A DNA stretch of 44,166 bases from Bacteroidota bacterium (GCA_026390935.1 JAPLEZ010000116.1:1-44166), one strand, 5' to 3'; positions 1 through 7,858 are shown, counted from the stretch's first letter. Numbers and translations: made by a program. Notes: a model not told the origin generated them from the letters alone.

Positions 1-299
1 AACCATTTGCTTCCGTTTTTCCAAGTAATTACTAAGTTGTCGTCGGAAATTTCTCCGGTAAGATTAGTTTGATCAACAGAAACAGTTATTGTTTTTCCTG
101 AAACAATACCGTTCATTTTTACTGTTTTATTTCCTGATTTGTTGTTAAGGACAATCTTATTATCGCTTTGAACTATTGCTGTTTTCAAATTGTCTTCATC
201 TAGCCATAAACCATCTAAAGCCATGGTGGATGCTTTTACCGTTTGTATCCCTAACATTAGAAGAGATAAGATGAAAAAGTGTTTTACCTGTGGTTTCAT
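1..299 (-). CDS. Secreted protein of unknown function, 3' end outside the window
   Basis: The frame is open from an ATG at 299 to the window edge (99 codons, no stop). The N-terminus (MKPQVKHFFILSLLMLGIQTVKAS) is a typical Sec signal peptide. The rest alternates short polar and hydrophobic stretches rich in Lys, Asn, Val and Thr (for example NGIVSGKTITVSVDQ), as in small all-beta secreted proteins. I do not recognise a family. A TAnnTTTG box ends five bases before the start codon, which supports this start. It is separated from lolA by about 80 bp and may be the next transcript rather than part of the ftsK-lolA unit. Confidence 0.6.
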   Translation of the reverse strand, partial: MKPQVKHFFILSLLMLGIQTVKASTMALDGLWLDEDNLKTAIVQSDNKIVLNNKSGNKTVKMNGIVSGKTITVSVDQTNLTGEISDDNLVITWKNGSKW

Positions 300-304
300 A
301 TCGA

Positions 305-312
305 CAAATTTA
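305..312 (-). promoter_or_regulatory. Bacteroidota-type -7 element (TAAATTTG) for the truncated secreted protein
   Basis: On the minus strand TAAATTTG matches the TAnnTTTG consensus and ends five bases before the ATG, so the transcript would be leaderless or nearly so. No clear -33 TTTG is seen. Confidence 0.35.
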
Positions 313-378
313 AGGTATTTGTCTATGAATACGGATAAAACTGTGATTAGTTACGTCCTTTCATCGGTAAAAATATTT

Positions 379-1035
379 TTATTCAGCGTTGCTAACGTCA
401 TTTAGTTCGCAGGTCGGACAGTCTCTTTTTTCCTGATACTCGAAGTCGAGGTCAGGCATGTTGGCGTTTGTGCTTAGTTTTTTTATGAGAATAGAAGTAA
501 TTCTAGAAGATCTTTTTTCGGCGAACTCCAATTTGTAAAGTTCTTTGGATTTTTTGTCAATGTACAAAGTGATTTTTTTATACTGAGTAGAATTCCCTTG
601 CTCAGGATACAGTTCAATGCATAAGCAAACCTTACCGTTCACTGTTTTTTCACCCATGTATTTGTACTTGTATCCTTTTTTGTAAATGTTAAAGATCTCA
701 TTGATTTTCAGTCCGCCATTACTTTTTTCATTCACCACGTCTTTTTCAACTTCCTTTTCTTCTTTTTTTATCGACCAAACATTTTTGCCGTTACATTTTT
801 TAATAACACCAAAAAGGTTGAGGATATACTTATCTCCTTTAATTTTCACTGTTCCACTTTTTTTGTCGTGAACGTTGTTGGTGGCATCATCATTTAGTAA
901 ATCGAAGTCTACCGACATGGTTTTGTATCCTTTGTGTTTTGCACTGAGCTGATCTAATATTTTTGTTGCTTGGGCGTCTTGTTGAGCAAAAAGCGATAGA
1001 GGTAGAGCGAGCAATAAGAGTAAGAAATTTTTCAT
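379..1035 (-). CDS. lolA: LolA-like outer-membrane lipoprotein carrier protein
   Basis: A 218-aa periplasmic protein expected to shuttle lipoproteins from the inner to the outer membrane. Residues 1-17 form a signal peptide (LLLLLALPLSLFAQ). The mature part has the LolA pattern: an early segment with DFD, a strand pair around GTVKIKGDKYILNLFG (61-76), then CNGKNVW (81-87), where the family shows a 'dGk..W' turn, and a late strand with YKKITLYIDKKSKELYKLE. A C-terminal CPTC (206-209) is not part of the family core. The gene begins 10 bp after the ftsK stop codon, so the two are probably cotranscribed, an arrangement common in Bacteroidota. The family assignment rests on pattern recognition and synteny. 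Confidence 0.75.
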   Translation of the reverse strand: MKNFLLLLLALPLSLFAQQDAQATKILDQLSAKHKGYKTMSVDFDLLNDDATNNVHDKKSGTVKIKGDKYILNLFGVIKKCNGKNVWSIKKEEKEVEKDVVNEKSNGGLKINEIFNIYKKGYKYKYMGEKTVNGKVCLCIELYPEQGNSTQYKKITLYIDKKSKELYKLEFAEKRSSRITSILIKKLSTNANMPDLDFEYQEKRDCPTCELNDVSNAE

Positions 1036-1045
1036 AATAATTATT

Positions 1046-3604
1046 TTAATATGATGAGTCTGTATTGTTGTTTTTGTTTGTATTCAAATATTGTTCCAAG
1101 CTGTGTTCGTCGGGATAAAGTACTTGTCGAGCTTTTGATCCTTCGAAGGGACCAATGATGCCAGCAGCTTCTAGTTGGTCAACAATTCTACCTGCTCTGT
1201 TGTATCCTAATTTCAATCTTCTTTGCAACAAAGAAGCGGAGCCTTGTTGATGTGTTACTACTAATTTTGCGGCTTCTACAAATAAAGGATCGCGGTCGTC
1301 GGGATTTAAATCTTCGTGACCGCTAGAGGCGTCAGGGTCGTTGTATTCTGGTAAAAGGAATGCGTCTGAATAGCCTCGTTGTTCCCCAATAAAGCTGCAA
1401 ATATCTTCTACTTCAGGAGTATCTACAAAAGCGCATTGAATTCTTAACAGCTCATTTCCTGTTGAAAGAAGCATGTCGCCGCGGCCAATCAATTGATCGG
1501 CTCCACCTGCATCAAGGATGGTACGGGAGTCAATTTTTGATGTTACTTTAAAAGCTATGCGCGCAGGGAAATTGGCTTTAATGGTACCGGTAATAATATT
1601 TACCGACGGACGTTGGGTAGCTACAATTAAGTGAATACCAATGGCTCTGGCCAATTGTGCCAAACGGGCAATAGGGGTTTCAATCTCCTTGCCTGCCGTC
1701 ATGATTAAATCTGCAAATTCATCAATTACCAATACAATGTAAGGCAAATACTTGTGTCCGTTTTCAGGATTCAGTTTTCGTGCAACAAACTTAGTGTTGT
1801 ATTCCTTAATGTTACGGCACTGAGCAACTTTTAGCAATTCGTAACGGGTATCCATCTCAATACAAAGGGAGTTCACTGTGTTCACTACTTTTTTAGTATC
1901 AGTGATGATTGCTTCGTCGCCATCAGGCAATTTTGCTAAAAAGTGACGAACAAGTTTGTTGTATAAAGTCAACTCCACTTTTTTAGGATCCACCAGCACC
2001 AGCTTCAATTGAGAAGGATGTTTTTTATAAAGCAAAGAAACCAGAATAGCATTCAAACCCACTGATTTCCCTTGTCCGGTAGCTCCCGCCATCAATAAAT
2101 GCGGCATTTTCGCTAGGTCGGTGACAAAGATTTCATTGGAAATGGTTTTTCCTAATACGATAGGGAGTTCCATTTTTGAATCCTGGAAAATCTTTGAAGC
2201 AATGACGGTTTTCATGGAAACCACATCTGGCTTTTGATTTGGAACCTCAATACCAATGGTTCCTTTTCCGGGAATAGGAGCGATGATCCTGATTCCAAAA
2301 GCAGAAAGACTTAGTGCTATGTCGTCTTCCAGGTTTTTGATTTTAGAAATTCTCACACCTGGAGCTGGAATAATTTCATATAAAGTCACTGTTGGACCAA
2401 TAGTGGCTTTTATTTGAGAGATTTCAATGTTGTAATTTTTAAGCGTTGCAACAATTCTGTTTTTGTTGGCTTCAAGTTCTTCTTGCTCAACTGTATTTCC
2501 TTGATCGCCATAATCTTTTAAAAGGTCGATACCAGGAAAAGTATAAGAGCTAAGGTCTAAAGTAGGATCGTATTCACCATGTTTCTGAACCATGCTGTTG
2601 ATCTCTTCCTGAGAAAGAATTTCTTCCTTAATCTTAACAGCTTCAACTTTAAATTCAACGTCTCCAGTTTTTTCCATACCAACGAATACATCTTCATCCT
2701 CCTCTACAATAGGTTCGGGAACAATGGGAGCTGGTTCAGGGACTATTTCTTTTTTTACTTTTCTTAAATCTGGAGGGATAAAAACAGGAGGAACTTCTAG
2801 GATTGGTTCTTCAACAGGAAGATCATTTTTAGGAAGTTCTTCTTCCGCAGGAGTGGGCAGTGGTTCAATTTCAACCGCGTCCTTTTTAAAAGAATCATAA
2901 ACTTTATCCATTGAGAAATTAAAGTTCAGGACCATGATAGCGAGCAAAGTAAAGAAGATTAAAAATCCGGCTCCTGGCCCACCTACTATATCCTGCAACC
3001 ATAAAGTAGTTTGATAACCGAAAGATCCTCCGGGAGCGAAATGGGTATATTGAAATACATACCCAAGAGCGATGGATGTCCAAGCCAGTGCTATAACAGA
3101 AAGTTTTGTAGATCGTTTTAGAGGGAGTAATGTTTTTTTGAAGAAAAGTCGTGTGCCAAACAAGGCGAGTAAAAAAGGGAAAACATAGGAAATGAGGCCA
3201 AACCATTTGTAAAAAAACACATGGGATACAATGGCTCCTAATTTACCTAGCCAGTTGTTCACTTGAATAGTACTGTCGCCTAGCAGATCCATCCATGGTC
3301 CGGTGACTTTATCCTGATCTTCCTGCCAGGTAAAAAGGTAAGAAGTAAAAGCAATCAAAAGATAAATGGAGCCCAGCAAGAAGATGAGTCCTGTAATGTT
3401 TTTTGTTTTCTCACTTTTCAGAAATTCAATGAAGGCTGAAGGTTTAGCTTCTTCCTGAGGCGCTTCCGCTTTTTTACTTTTTATAGTTGCTCCTGCTTTG
3501 GGTTTTTCCTCTTTTTCTTCTTCCTTCTTCTTTCCCTTCTTTAGAGTATTTCCTGTCTCAGGCTCTTCTACTGTAGTGGTTTCTATTTTTTTCTTAAAAA
3601 ACAT
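1046..3604 (-). CDS. ftsK: DNA translocase FtsK/SpoIIIE
   Basis: An 852-aa septal DNA pump that moves chromosome termini during division. The N-terminal about 60 residues are highly charged (Lys/Glu). Residues 70-230 contain about four membrane helices (TGLIFLLGSIYLLIAF; WFGLISYVFPFLLALFG; LSVIALAWTSIALGYVF; GFLIFFTLLAIMVLNF). A Pro/Glu-rich linker follows (245-350). The RecA-like motor has Walker A GATGQGKS at 507-514 and Walker B VLVIDEF near 624-630, followed by LAQLARAIGIHLIVATQRPSV. The C-terminal winged-helix gamma domain, which reads polar sequences, is at about 780-845 (QGSASLLQRRLKLGYNRAGRIVDQLEAAGIIGP). All expected domains are present. Upstream gene of lolA. Confidence 0.97.
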   Translation of the reverse strand: MFFKKKIETTTVEEPETGNTLKKGKKKEEEKEEKPKAGATIKSKKAEAPQEEAKPSAFIEFLKSEKTKNITGLIFLLGSIYLLIAFTSYLFTWQEDQDKVTGPWMDLLGDSTIQVNNWLGKLGAIVSHVFFYKWFGLISYVFPFLLALFGTRLFFKKTLLPLKRSTKLSVIALAWTSIALGYVFQYTHFAPGGSFGYQTTLWLQDIVGGPGAGFLIFFTLLAIMVLNFNFSMDKVYDSFKKDAVEIEPLPTPAEEELPKNDLPVEEPILEVPPVFIPPDLRKVKKEIVPEPAPIVPEPIVEEDEDVFVGMEKTGDVEFKVEAVKIKEEILSQEEINSMVQKHGEYDPTLDLSSYTFPGIDLLKDYGDQGNTVEQEELEANKNRIVATLKNYNIEISQIKATIGPTVTLYEIIPAPGVRISKIKNLEDDIALSLSAFGIRIIAPIPGKGTIGIEVPNQKPDVVSMKTVIASKIFQDSKMELPIVLGKTISNEIFVTDLAKMPHLLMAGATGQGKSVGLNAILVSLLYKKHPSQLKLVLVDPKKVELTLYNKLVRHFLAKLPDGDEAIITDTKKVVNTVNSLCIEMDTRYELLKVAQCRNIKEYNTKFVARKLNPENGHKYLPYIVLVIDEFADLIMTAGKEIETPIARLAQLARAIGIHLIVATQRPSVNIITGTIKANFPARIAFKVTSKIDSRTILDAGGADQLIGRGDMLLSTGNELLRIQCAFVDTPEVEDICSFIGEQRGYSDAFLLPEYNDPDASSGHEDLNPDDRDPLFVEAAKLVVTHQQGSASLLQRRLKLGYNRAGRIVDQLEAAGIIGPFEGSKARQVLYPDEHSLEQYLNTNKNNNTDSSY

Positions 3605-3700
3605 GCTTCTTCTGAATGTGCCAAATTTAGGGAAATAAGGCGTTGAGAAGTGGTTTAAAAGAAAAAGTTATCCGCAATTTTTTGTGAAAAAGACTTTGTA

Positions 3701-4147
3701 TTATTTTTTGAAGTGTTTTTGGATCAGAAAATCAAGGCTAAATCTGCCGCCACCATTGATGAACAGGGTGCCTAGCATAATAATGTAATAGAGTGGAATT
3801 TCAAAGCCATTGTTAGATCCGCCTTCAAAACCATTTTCCCAATGAACACTGAAAATAGCAACTAGCATTGTGATCATGAGAGGAATAGAAATAAAACGGA
3901 TGCCCAATCCCAATGTTAATAAAATTACGCCAAGGGCTTCAGTAGATGCGGCCATGTAGGCCATCATTAAAGGCGCTGGATAATTCATTGAAGCAAACCA
4001 GTCGCCTATGGAGTGAATATCTTCCCATTTGTTCATAGCAGGAATGTAAAGTCCAAAGGCTAAGACTAATCGCATTGCTAGCAATGGAATGTCATTAAGT
4101 GTTGATAATTTGCTTGCGAAATTGAAATAGGTTGTTTTGATATTCAT
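3701..4147 (-). CDS. DoxX-family membrane protein, HvfD-like
   Basis: A 148-aa protein with about four membrane helices (LLAMRLVLAFGLYIPAMNKW; the segment ending in GVILLTLGLGIRF; FISIPLMITMLVAIFSVHW; LYYIIMLGTLFINGGGRFSLD), matching the DoxX family in length and layout. It is the last gene of a tight four-gene operon, 4 bp after the DUF2063 gene. DoxX proteins are the usual fourth member (HvfD) of hvfABCD operons that make modified copper-binding peptides. Its role there is not well defined; an electron-transfer or redox function in the membrane is possible. In isolation it could only be called DoxX family; the operon position gives the HvfD reading. Confidence 0.85.
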   Translation of the reverse strand: MNIKTTYFNFASKLSTLNDIPLLAMRLVLAFGLYIPAMNKWEDIHSIGDWFASMNYPAPLMMAYMAASTEALGVILLTLGLGIRFISIPLMITMLVAIFSVHWENGFEGGSNNGFEIPLYYIIMLGTLFINGGGRFSLDFLIQKHFKK

Positions 4148-4151
4148 AAGG

Positions 4152-4886
4152 TTAATTTTTATATCCGAGGATTAATTTTGATTGAATTGCATTTTCAAAA
4201 AAGCAGATTACGCCTTCTTTTGTTTTTTTATTTTTTTCGGTAATAGTCAATAATTCATTGATGCTCCTCGGTCCTTCACCTAAAATTTCGAGCATTCTCG
4301 CCAATAGAGGTGATAGTTGAGTGAATAAGACTTTTCCTGATTCGGGTTCACGATGTAAGGCTAAAAAGTGGTGGTTTTTGTCTTCCTTTTTAATGTCGTT
4401 TGCCACTTTAGTGTGAATGGGGTAGGAAAAATATTGTAGGTGAAATTCAGGATTGATAACGAGTGGATTGTTCAAGATGTGTCCACTTAATGAAAAACTA
4501 GCAGGCTTATCATCCATCATAAATAATTCTACCTCTAGCCATTCGAACCAAAGTAGCTCGGCAAAAAAAGGATACTTCTTCTGGAGATAATAATTACTAC
4601 TTATTACAAATTCATGCACTTCCAAAGGCAGGCGCCATAACTGAGCTGTTCTGCAATTGTGCTGACAAAAAAAATCATTAACAAAACGATCCCATTCTTC
4701 AATGGTTAACAGATTGAATGTTAGGGGTAGTGCCGACTGCATGGTGTCGTCGATGATGTTGTAAACCAGACTTCTATAATGCTCAGCTCGTTTTTCAATC
4801 ACACCTTTGATAGGAGAGTACTTTCCTGTGCGACAATAGTTGGCAAAAGCCGATTGGTTTTGTTGTGTGGAATTAAGCAACTGCAT
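4152..4886 (-). CDS. DUF2063-family protein, HvfC/BufC-like partner of the MNIO enzyme
   Basis: A 244-aa protein whose N-terminal half (about 10-105) fits the DUF2063 pattern: an aromatic/Arg helix (RAEHYRSLVYNIIDDTMQSALPLTFNLL), then an EEWDRFVNDFF helix and the LPLEVHEFV segment. The C-terminal part (about 190-240) ends with a winged-helix-like stretch (LLARMLEILGEGPRSINELLTI). HvfC/BufC proteins form a complex with the multinuclear iron enzyme and present the precursor peptide to it. It overlaps the upstream MNIO gene by 14 bp, implying translational coupling and equal stoichiometry. The coupling and family assignment are good; binding of this particular precursor is inferred from the operon. 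Confidence 0.85.
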   Translation of the reverse strand: MQLLNSTQQNQSAFANYCRTGKYSPIKGVIEKRAEHYRSLVYNIIDDTMQSALPLTFNLLTIEEWDRFVNDFFCQHNCRTAQLWRLPLEVHEFVISSNYYLQKKYPFFAELLWFEWLEVELFMMDDKPASFSLSGHILNNPLVINPEFHLQYFSYPIHTKVANDIKKEDKNHHFLALHREPESGKVLFTQLSPLLARMLEILGEGPRSINELLTITEKNKKTKEGVICFFENAIQSKLILGYKN

Positions 4887-5703
4887 ATCGAACAGGATTA
4901 AGAACGTTGTTTTTTATCGATTGAAGGTGATTCATTTCAGTTTGCAGTTCTGTTAATTCGGGAATATTAAAATCGCGTTCCAGTAAAACAGGGACATCTT
5001 TTTTTAGCTTTTTCATCGTGTATTCAAAAAGATCATACACAGGGTCTATAATTGCTTCTCCATGCGTGTCAATTATTAAATCGTTGGCAACCTTACGGTG
5101 TCCGGCCATGTGGATGTACGCAGTGTTTTTTATGTTCAGTTCATCAATAAATCGATAAGGATCATATTGGTGATTAAAGCTGTTGACGTAAATGTTGTTG
5201 ACGTCTAATAATAAATCGCATTTCGCTTCAGTCAATACTGCATTTACGAAATCCAGCTCGTTCATTTCGGGAGCTATAGGGGTGTAGTAACTCACTATTT
5301 CAATTGCGATTTTTCTTTCTAAAAAATCCTGCGCTTGCTGAATTTTTTGCGCTACGTGTTTAACGGCTTCTTGGGTAAAAGGAATAGGTAAAAGATCGTA
5401 CAAATGAGCGTTGTCGCATTTGGAATAGCTGAGGTGTTCAGAGTAAATCTGAGCATTCGTTTCATTTAAAAATGATTTCACTTGTTTTAAAAAGGAAAAG
5501 TCAAGCGGGTCCGGACTTCCAATCGATAATGATAGTCCGTGGGTGTATAACGGATATTTCTCCAGCGCTTTTTTCAATTTCTTTTTCCAGAAACCGCCAA
5601 CATTCATCCAGTTTTCTGGAGCAACTTCAATAAAAAAAGGAGCTAGTTCGTTGCCGTTTAAAAAATCTTCAGCAAAATCTTTTCTGAATCCTATACCTAC
5701 CAT
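4873..5703 (-). CDS. MNIO (DUF692) multinuclear non-heme iron peptide-modifying oxidase, HvfB/BufB-like
   Basis: A 276-aa TIM-barrel enzyme of the DUF692 family, which oxidises Cys residues of precursor peptides to oxazolone/thioamide or thiooxazole-type groups that bind copper. Family ligand motifs are visible: THG (His55), SEHLS (Glu89, His90), an acidic strand (Glu135), DVNN (Asp167, Asn169), IHMAGH (His198, His202), DTHG (Asp212, His214) and ERD (Glu242). The segment after Glu135 reads EIVSYY where the family usually has ENVSxY, so the Asn is replaced by Ile. It lies directly after the Cys-rich precursor gene and overlaps the DUF2063 gene. Family and role are well supported; the exact chemistry installed is inferred from HvfB/BufB precedents. 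Confidence 0.93.
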   Translation of the reverse strand: MVGIGFRKDFAEDFLNGNELAPFFIEVAPENWMNVGGFWKKKLKKALEKYPLYTHGLSLSIGSPDPLDFSFLKQVKSFLNETNAQIYSEHLSYSKCDNAHLYDLLPIPFTQEAVKHVAQKIQQAQDFLERKIAIEIVSYYTPIAPEMNELDFVNAVLTEAKCDLLLDVNNIYVNSFNHQYDPYRFIDELNIKNTAYIHMAGHRKVANDLIIDTHGEAIIDPVYDLFEYTMKKLKKDVPVLLERDFNIPELTELQTEMNHLQSIKNNVLNPVRYAVA

Positions 5704-5723
5704 AAGTGTTTTGATTTAAGGTG

Positions 5724-5761
5724 AAAAAGTCCGCAAGCATGGTTAAGTCTAGCTTGCGGAC
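5724..5761 (-). terminator. Hairpin plus T-tract between precursor and MNIO gene (attenuating terminator)
   Basis: A perfect 10-bp stem (GTCCGCAAGC at 5729-5738 pairing with 5752-5761), with a 13-nt loop and followed on the minus strand by TTTTT. It sits between the end of the precursor gene and the start of the MNIO gene, where partial termination would yield more precursor than enzyme transcript. Confidence 0.75.
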
Positions 5762-5772
5762 ATTGAGATTAA

Positions 5773-6141
5773 TTACTTATTCCCGCATTTTCCTTCGCCA
5801 CATTTTTGATCCTTCGCTTTCCCTTCTTTTTTGTCTGATTTTTTAGCTGCTTCTTTTTTCTTTTCTCCGCATTTAGCCTCTCCACATTTGTGATCTCCTG
5901 ATTTTGTAGCTGTAGAATCTTTTTTCCCGCATTTGTGATCCTTTCCACAAGCCATTTCATAAGTGCTTTCTCCGTAGCTTTTTGCAGAGTTGTTCAATAA
6001 CACGTTGCGAACTTCAGAACCTGAACCTAGATTATTGAAATCAGTTGAGGTGTTTGCCGACAATGAAGTTAATCCTGCTGCGCCAAATAATGCACTTGCG
6101 ATTAATGAACCGCTTAAAATGTTTTTTGTTTTGTTTTCCAT
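5773..6141 (-). CDS. Cys-rich HvfA/bufferin-like precursor of a modified copper-binding peptide
   Basis: A 122-aa secreted precursor. Residues 8-29 form a signal peptide (NILSGSLIASALFGAAGLTSLSAN). A short spacer follows, then a Lys/Gly/Glu-rich, low-complexity tail with six cysteines at 65, 71, 86, 91, 114 and 119, almost all in KCG triplets. Two copies fit the E-x-K-C-G motif of HvfA (EAKCG 88-92, EGKCG 116-120); others are DHKCG (68-72 and 83-87), DQKCG (111-115) and MACGK (63-67). Together with the downstream MNIO, DUF2063 and DoxX genes this is the hvfABCD arrangement of ribosomally made, Cys-modified metallophores. The protein is secreted to the periplasm, or beyond, after modification. 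Copper as the metal and the number of modified Cys are inferences. Confidence 0.9.
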   Translation of the reverse strand: MENKTKNILSGSLIASALFGAAGLTSLSANTSTDFNNLGSGSEVRNVLLNNSAKSYGESTYEMACGKDHKCGKKDSTATKSGDHKCGEAKCGEKKKEAAKKSDKKEGKAKDQKCGEGKCGNK

Positions 6142-6176
6142 GATTGAAATATTAAAAGTTTAAATTATTTGCAGGG

Positions 6177-6209
6177 GTAGACGCAGCAACTTTTAATACC
6201 TGACAAAAG
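6177..6209 (-). promoter_or_regulatory. ECF-sigma-like promoter upstream of the metallophore operon
   Basis: On the minus strand a TGTCAGG block and a CGTCTAC block are separated by 15 bp, ending about 35 bases before the precursor ATG. This resembles ECF sigma factor promoters (a -35 of TGT-A/C type and a -10 of CGTC type) rather than the housekeeping TAnnTTTG type, which is absent here. No ECF gene lies in the window. Confidence 0.45.
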
Positions 6210-6282
6210 GATGAAAAAAATATTTCTGAACCTTTTTTGATTTATCTTTTGTTTCTTTTTAAGGTTAAATCGAATCCGAGAT

Positions 6283-6344
6283 TTCACTTGATTAAAAGAT
6301 TAAAGGATGAGTTGCCCCATCCTTTAATCTTTTAATCAAGTGAA
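6283..6344. terminator. 27-bp perfect palindrome after the HtrA protease gene
   Basis: The arms at 6283-6309 and 6318-6344 are exact reverse complements (27 bp) around an 8-nt loop. The element starts 12 bases after the protease stop codon. The 3' flank on the minus strand is not T-rich, so it may act as an mRNA-stabilising hairpin or a Rho-assisted terminator rather than a classical intrinsic terminator. Confidence 0.6.
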
Positions 6345-6356
6345 TCAAGGTTCAGA

Positions 6357-7775
6357 TTACAAACCGAAACCGTAATAAGCTTTCATTCCATTTGGATAAA
6401 CACCTTCTATCAAAACCCCACCTTTCTTGTTTTTTAATTTAGCGCTTAATTCTTCCGGTGTTTTAACGGGTTCATTATCCAGTTGAGTGATAATGAATCC
6501 TTGTTTAATTCCATTGGCTCTTAATTTCCCTTCCTCTAATTCTGAAATTTTAACGCCATGGTCAATACGCAGTTTTTGCATTTCTTCCTTGGAAGCTACT
6601 TCAAATTTGGCGCCCAGGGCAACAGCATCTTTCTCAACCACTGAAGTTGTACCATTGGTGTTTTTTAGAGTAAGATCTGTTACTTTTTCTTTTCCATCTC
6701 TTAAGTAAGTCACAGTTATTTTATCTCCAGGACGGAACTGACTGATTTGCTCTTGTAGCTCAGCTCCTTTGGTGATTTTTACTGTACCGATTTTTGTAAT
6801 AATATCACCTTCTTCTAATCCACCTTCTTTTGCTGAACTATTGTCAAAAACAGAATTGATGTATGCGCCTTGAATTCCTTTAAGGTTTTTCTCTTCGGAA
6901 AGTTTTTGATCGATATCTCTCATTTGAATACCCAACATCGCTCTTTGTACTTTTCCGAATTGTAGCAAATCACTTGTGATTTTTTTGACCATGTTGGATG
7001 GTATCGCAAAGGCATAGCCAGTGTATGATCCTGTGTTTGAAGCGATCGCCGTGTTAATGCCAATTAATTCCCCTCTTGTGTTTACTAAGGCGCCACCGCT
7101 ATTGCCTGGATTCACTGCCGCATCGGTTTGAATGAAAGATTCAATGGCATATTGATCCTGCAGGATATGAATGTTTCTACCTTTTGCGCTCACGATTCCG
7201 GCGGTAACGGTGGAGGTGAGGTTAAACGGATTTCCTACAGCAACTACCCATTGGCCCACTTTTACATCATCGGAATTTCCATAATAGATGGGAGTTAGGT
7301 TTTCGGCGTCAACTTTAATTAAGGCGAGGTCCGTGGTGGGATCAACGCCTATCACTTTTGCTTTGAAAGAGCTATTGTCGTTCAATGTCACTTCAATTTC
7401 TGACGCGCCATTGACAACGTGGTTGTTGGTGGCGATGTAGCCATCGGCAGATATAATTACTCCTGATCCTGAAGCGGCAACTTCTTGAGGAGCTCTTTGT
7501 TGATAGGGATTTCCAAAGAAAAATCCCTGAAAAGGATCAACGTATTGTGTTTCTTGTTTAGTGAGTGTTTTGATGTGAACTACCGAGTTTAAGGTAAGTT
7601 CTGCTGCTTGCGTGAAGTCGGCAACTGGTGAGTTGGGTAATGGCGAGTTTACAAAGTGCAGTGGTGTTTCATCGGTTTTAAAGGAAATGCTTTTGTTAGT
7701 TAGGTGTAGCACTGTAGCGGATGCTATAATTCCACCTGTTAGTGCGAATAGAAAGCTTGTGATTATTTTTTTCAT
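6357..7775 (-). CDS. DegP/DegQ (HtrA) periplasmic serine protease with two PDZ domains
   Basis: A 472-aa envelope quality-control protease/chaperone. An N-terminal hydrophobic segment (residues 4-24) serves as signal or anchor. The trypsin-like domain (about 55-260) carries the full triad: His119 (NNHVV), Asp149 (TTDLALIKV) and Ser226 (NPGNSGGAL). A first PDZ domain follows at about 280-370 (RAMLGIQMRDI, GAYINSVFDNSSAKEGGLEEGDII). A second, shorter PDZ lies at the C-terminus (about 385-470, LGAKFEVASKE, ANGIKQGFIITQLD). Length and order match the family. It is divergent from dapF. A possible TAnnTTTG box (TATTTTTG, minus strand 7805-7798) lies 23 bases before the start. Confidence 0.95.
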   Translation of the reverse strand: MKKIITSFLFALTGGIIASATVLHLTNKSISFKTDETPLHFVNSPLPNSPVADFTQAAELTLNSVVHIKTLTKQETQYVDPFQGFFFGNPYQQRAPQEVAASGSGVIISADGYIATNNHVVNGASEIEVTLNDNSSFKAKVIGVDPTTDLALIKVDAENLTPIYYGNSDDVKVGQWVVAVGNPFNLTSTVTAGIVSAKGRNIHILQDQYAIESFIQTDAAVNPGNSGGALVNTRGELIGINTAIASNTGSYTGYAFAIPSNMVKKITSDLLQFGKVQRAMLGIQMRDIDQKLSEEKNLKGIQGAYINSVFDNSSAKEGGLEEGDIITKIGTVKITKGAELQEQISQFRPGDKITVTYLRDGKEKVTDLTLKNTNGTTSVVEKDAVALGAKFEVASKEEMQKLRIDHGVKISELEEGKLRANGIKQGFIITQLDNEPVKTPEELSAKLKNKKGGVLIEGVYPNGMKAYYGFGL

Positions 7776-7797
7776 GAGAAAAGTTTTTTAATTAGTA

Positions 7798-7805
7798 CAA
7801 AAATA
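7798..7805 (-). promoter_or_regulatory. Possible -7 element (TATTTTTG) of the HtrA protease gene
   Basis: Matches TAnnTTTG on the minus strand at a plausible distance (23 bases) from the ATG. No matching -33 element is seen, and the run of T makes a chance match possible. Confidence 0.3.
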
Positions 7806-7850
7806 ACGAGCATCTCTATTTTTGCATATGCCTTGTGTGTTAAAATGTTT

Positions 7851-7858
7851 TAACTTTG
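7851..7858 (+). promoter_or_regulatory. -7 element (TAACTTTG) of the dapF operon
   Basis: An exact match to TAnnTTTG, 20 bases before the dapF ATG, in the intergenic region shared with the divergent protease gene. A TTG lies 15 bp further upstream, slightly closer than usual for the -33 site. Confidence 0.5.

Noticed and set aside
5769-5960. Alternative Lys-rich ORF in another frame over the metallophore precursor
   Set aside because: It is a frame shadow of the Cys-rich tail. The precursor frame alone has the signal peptide and the KCG motifs.
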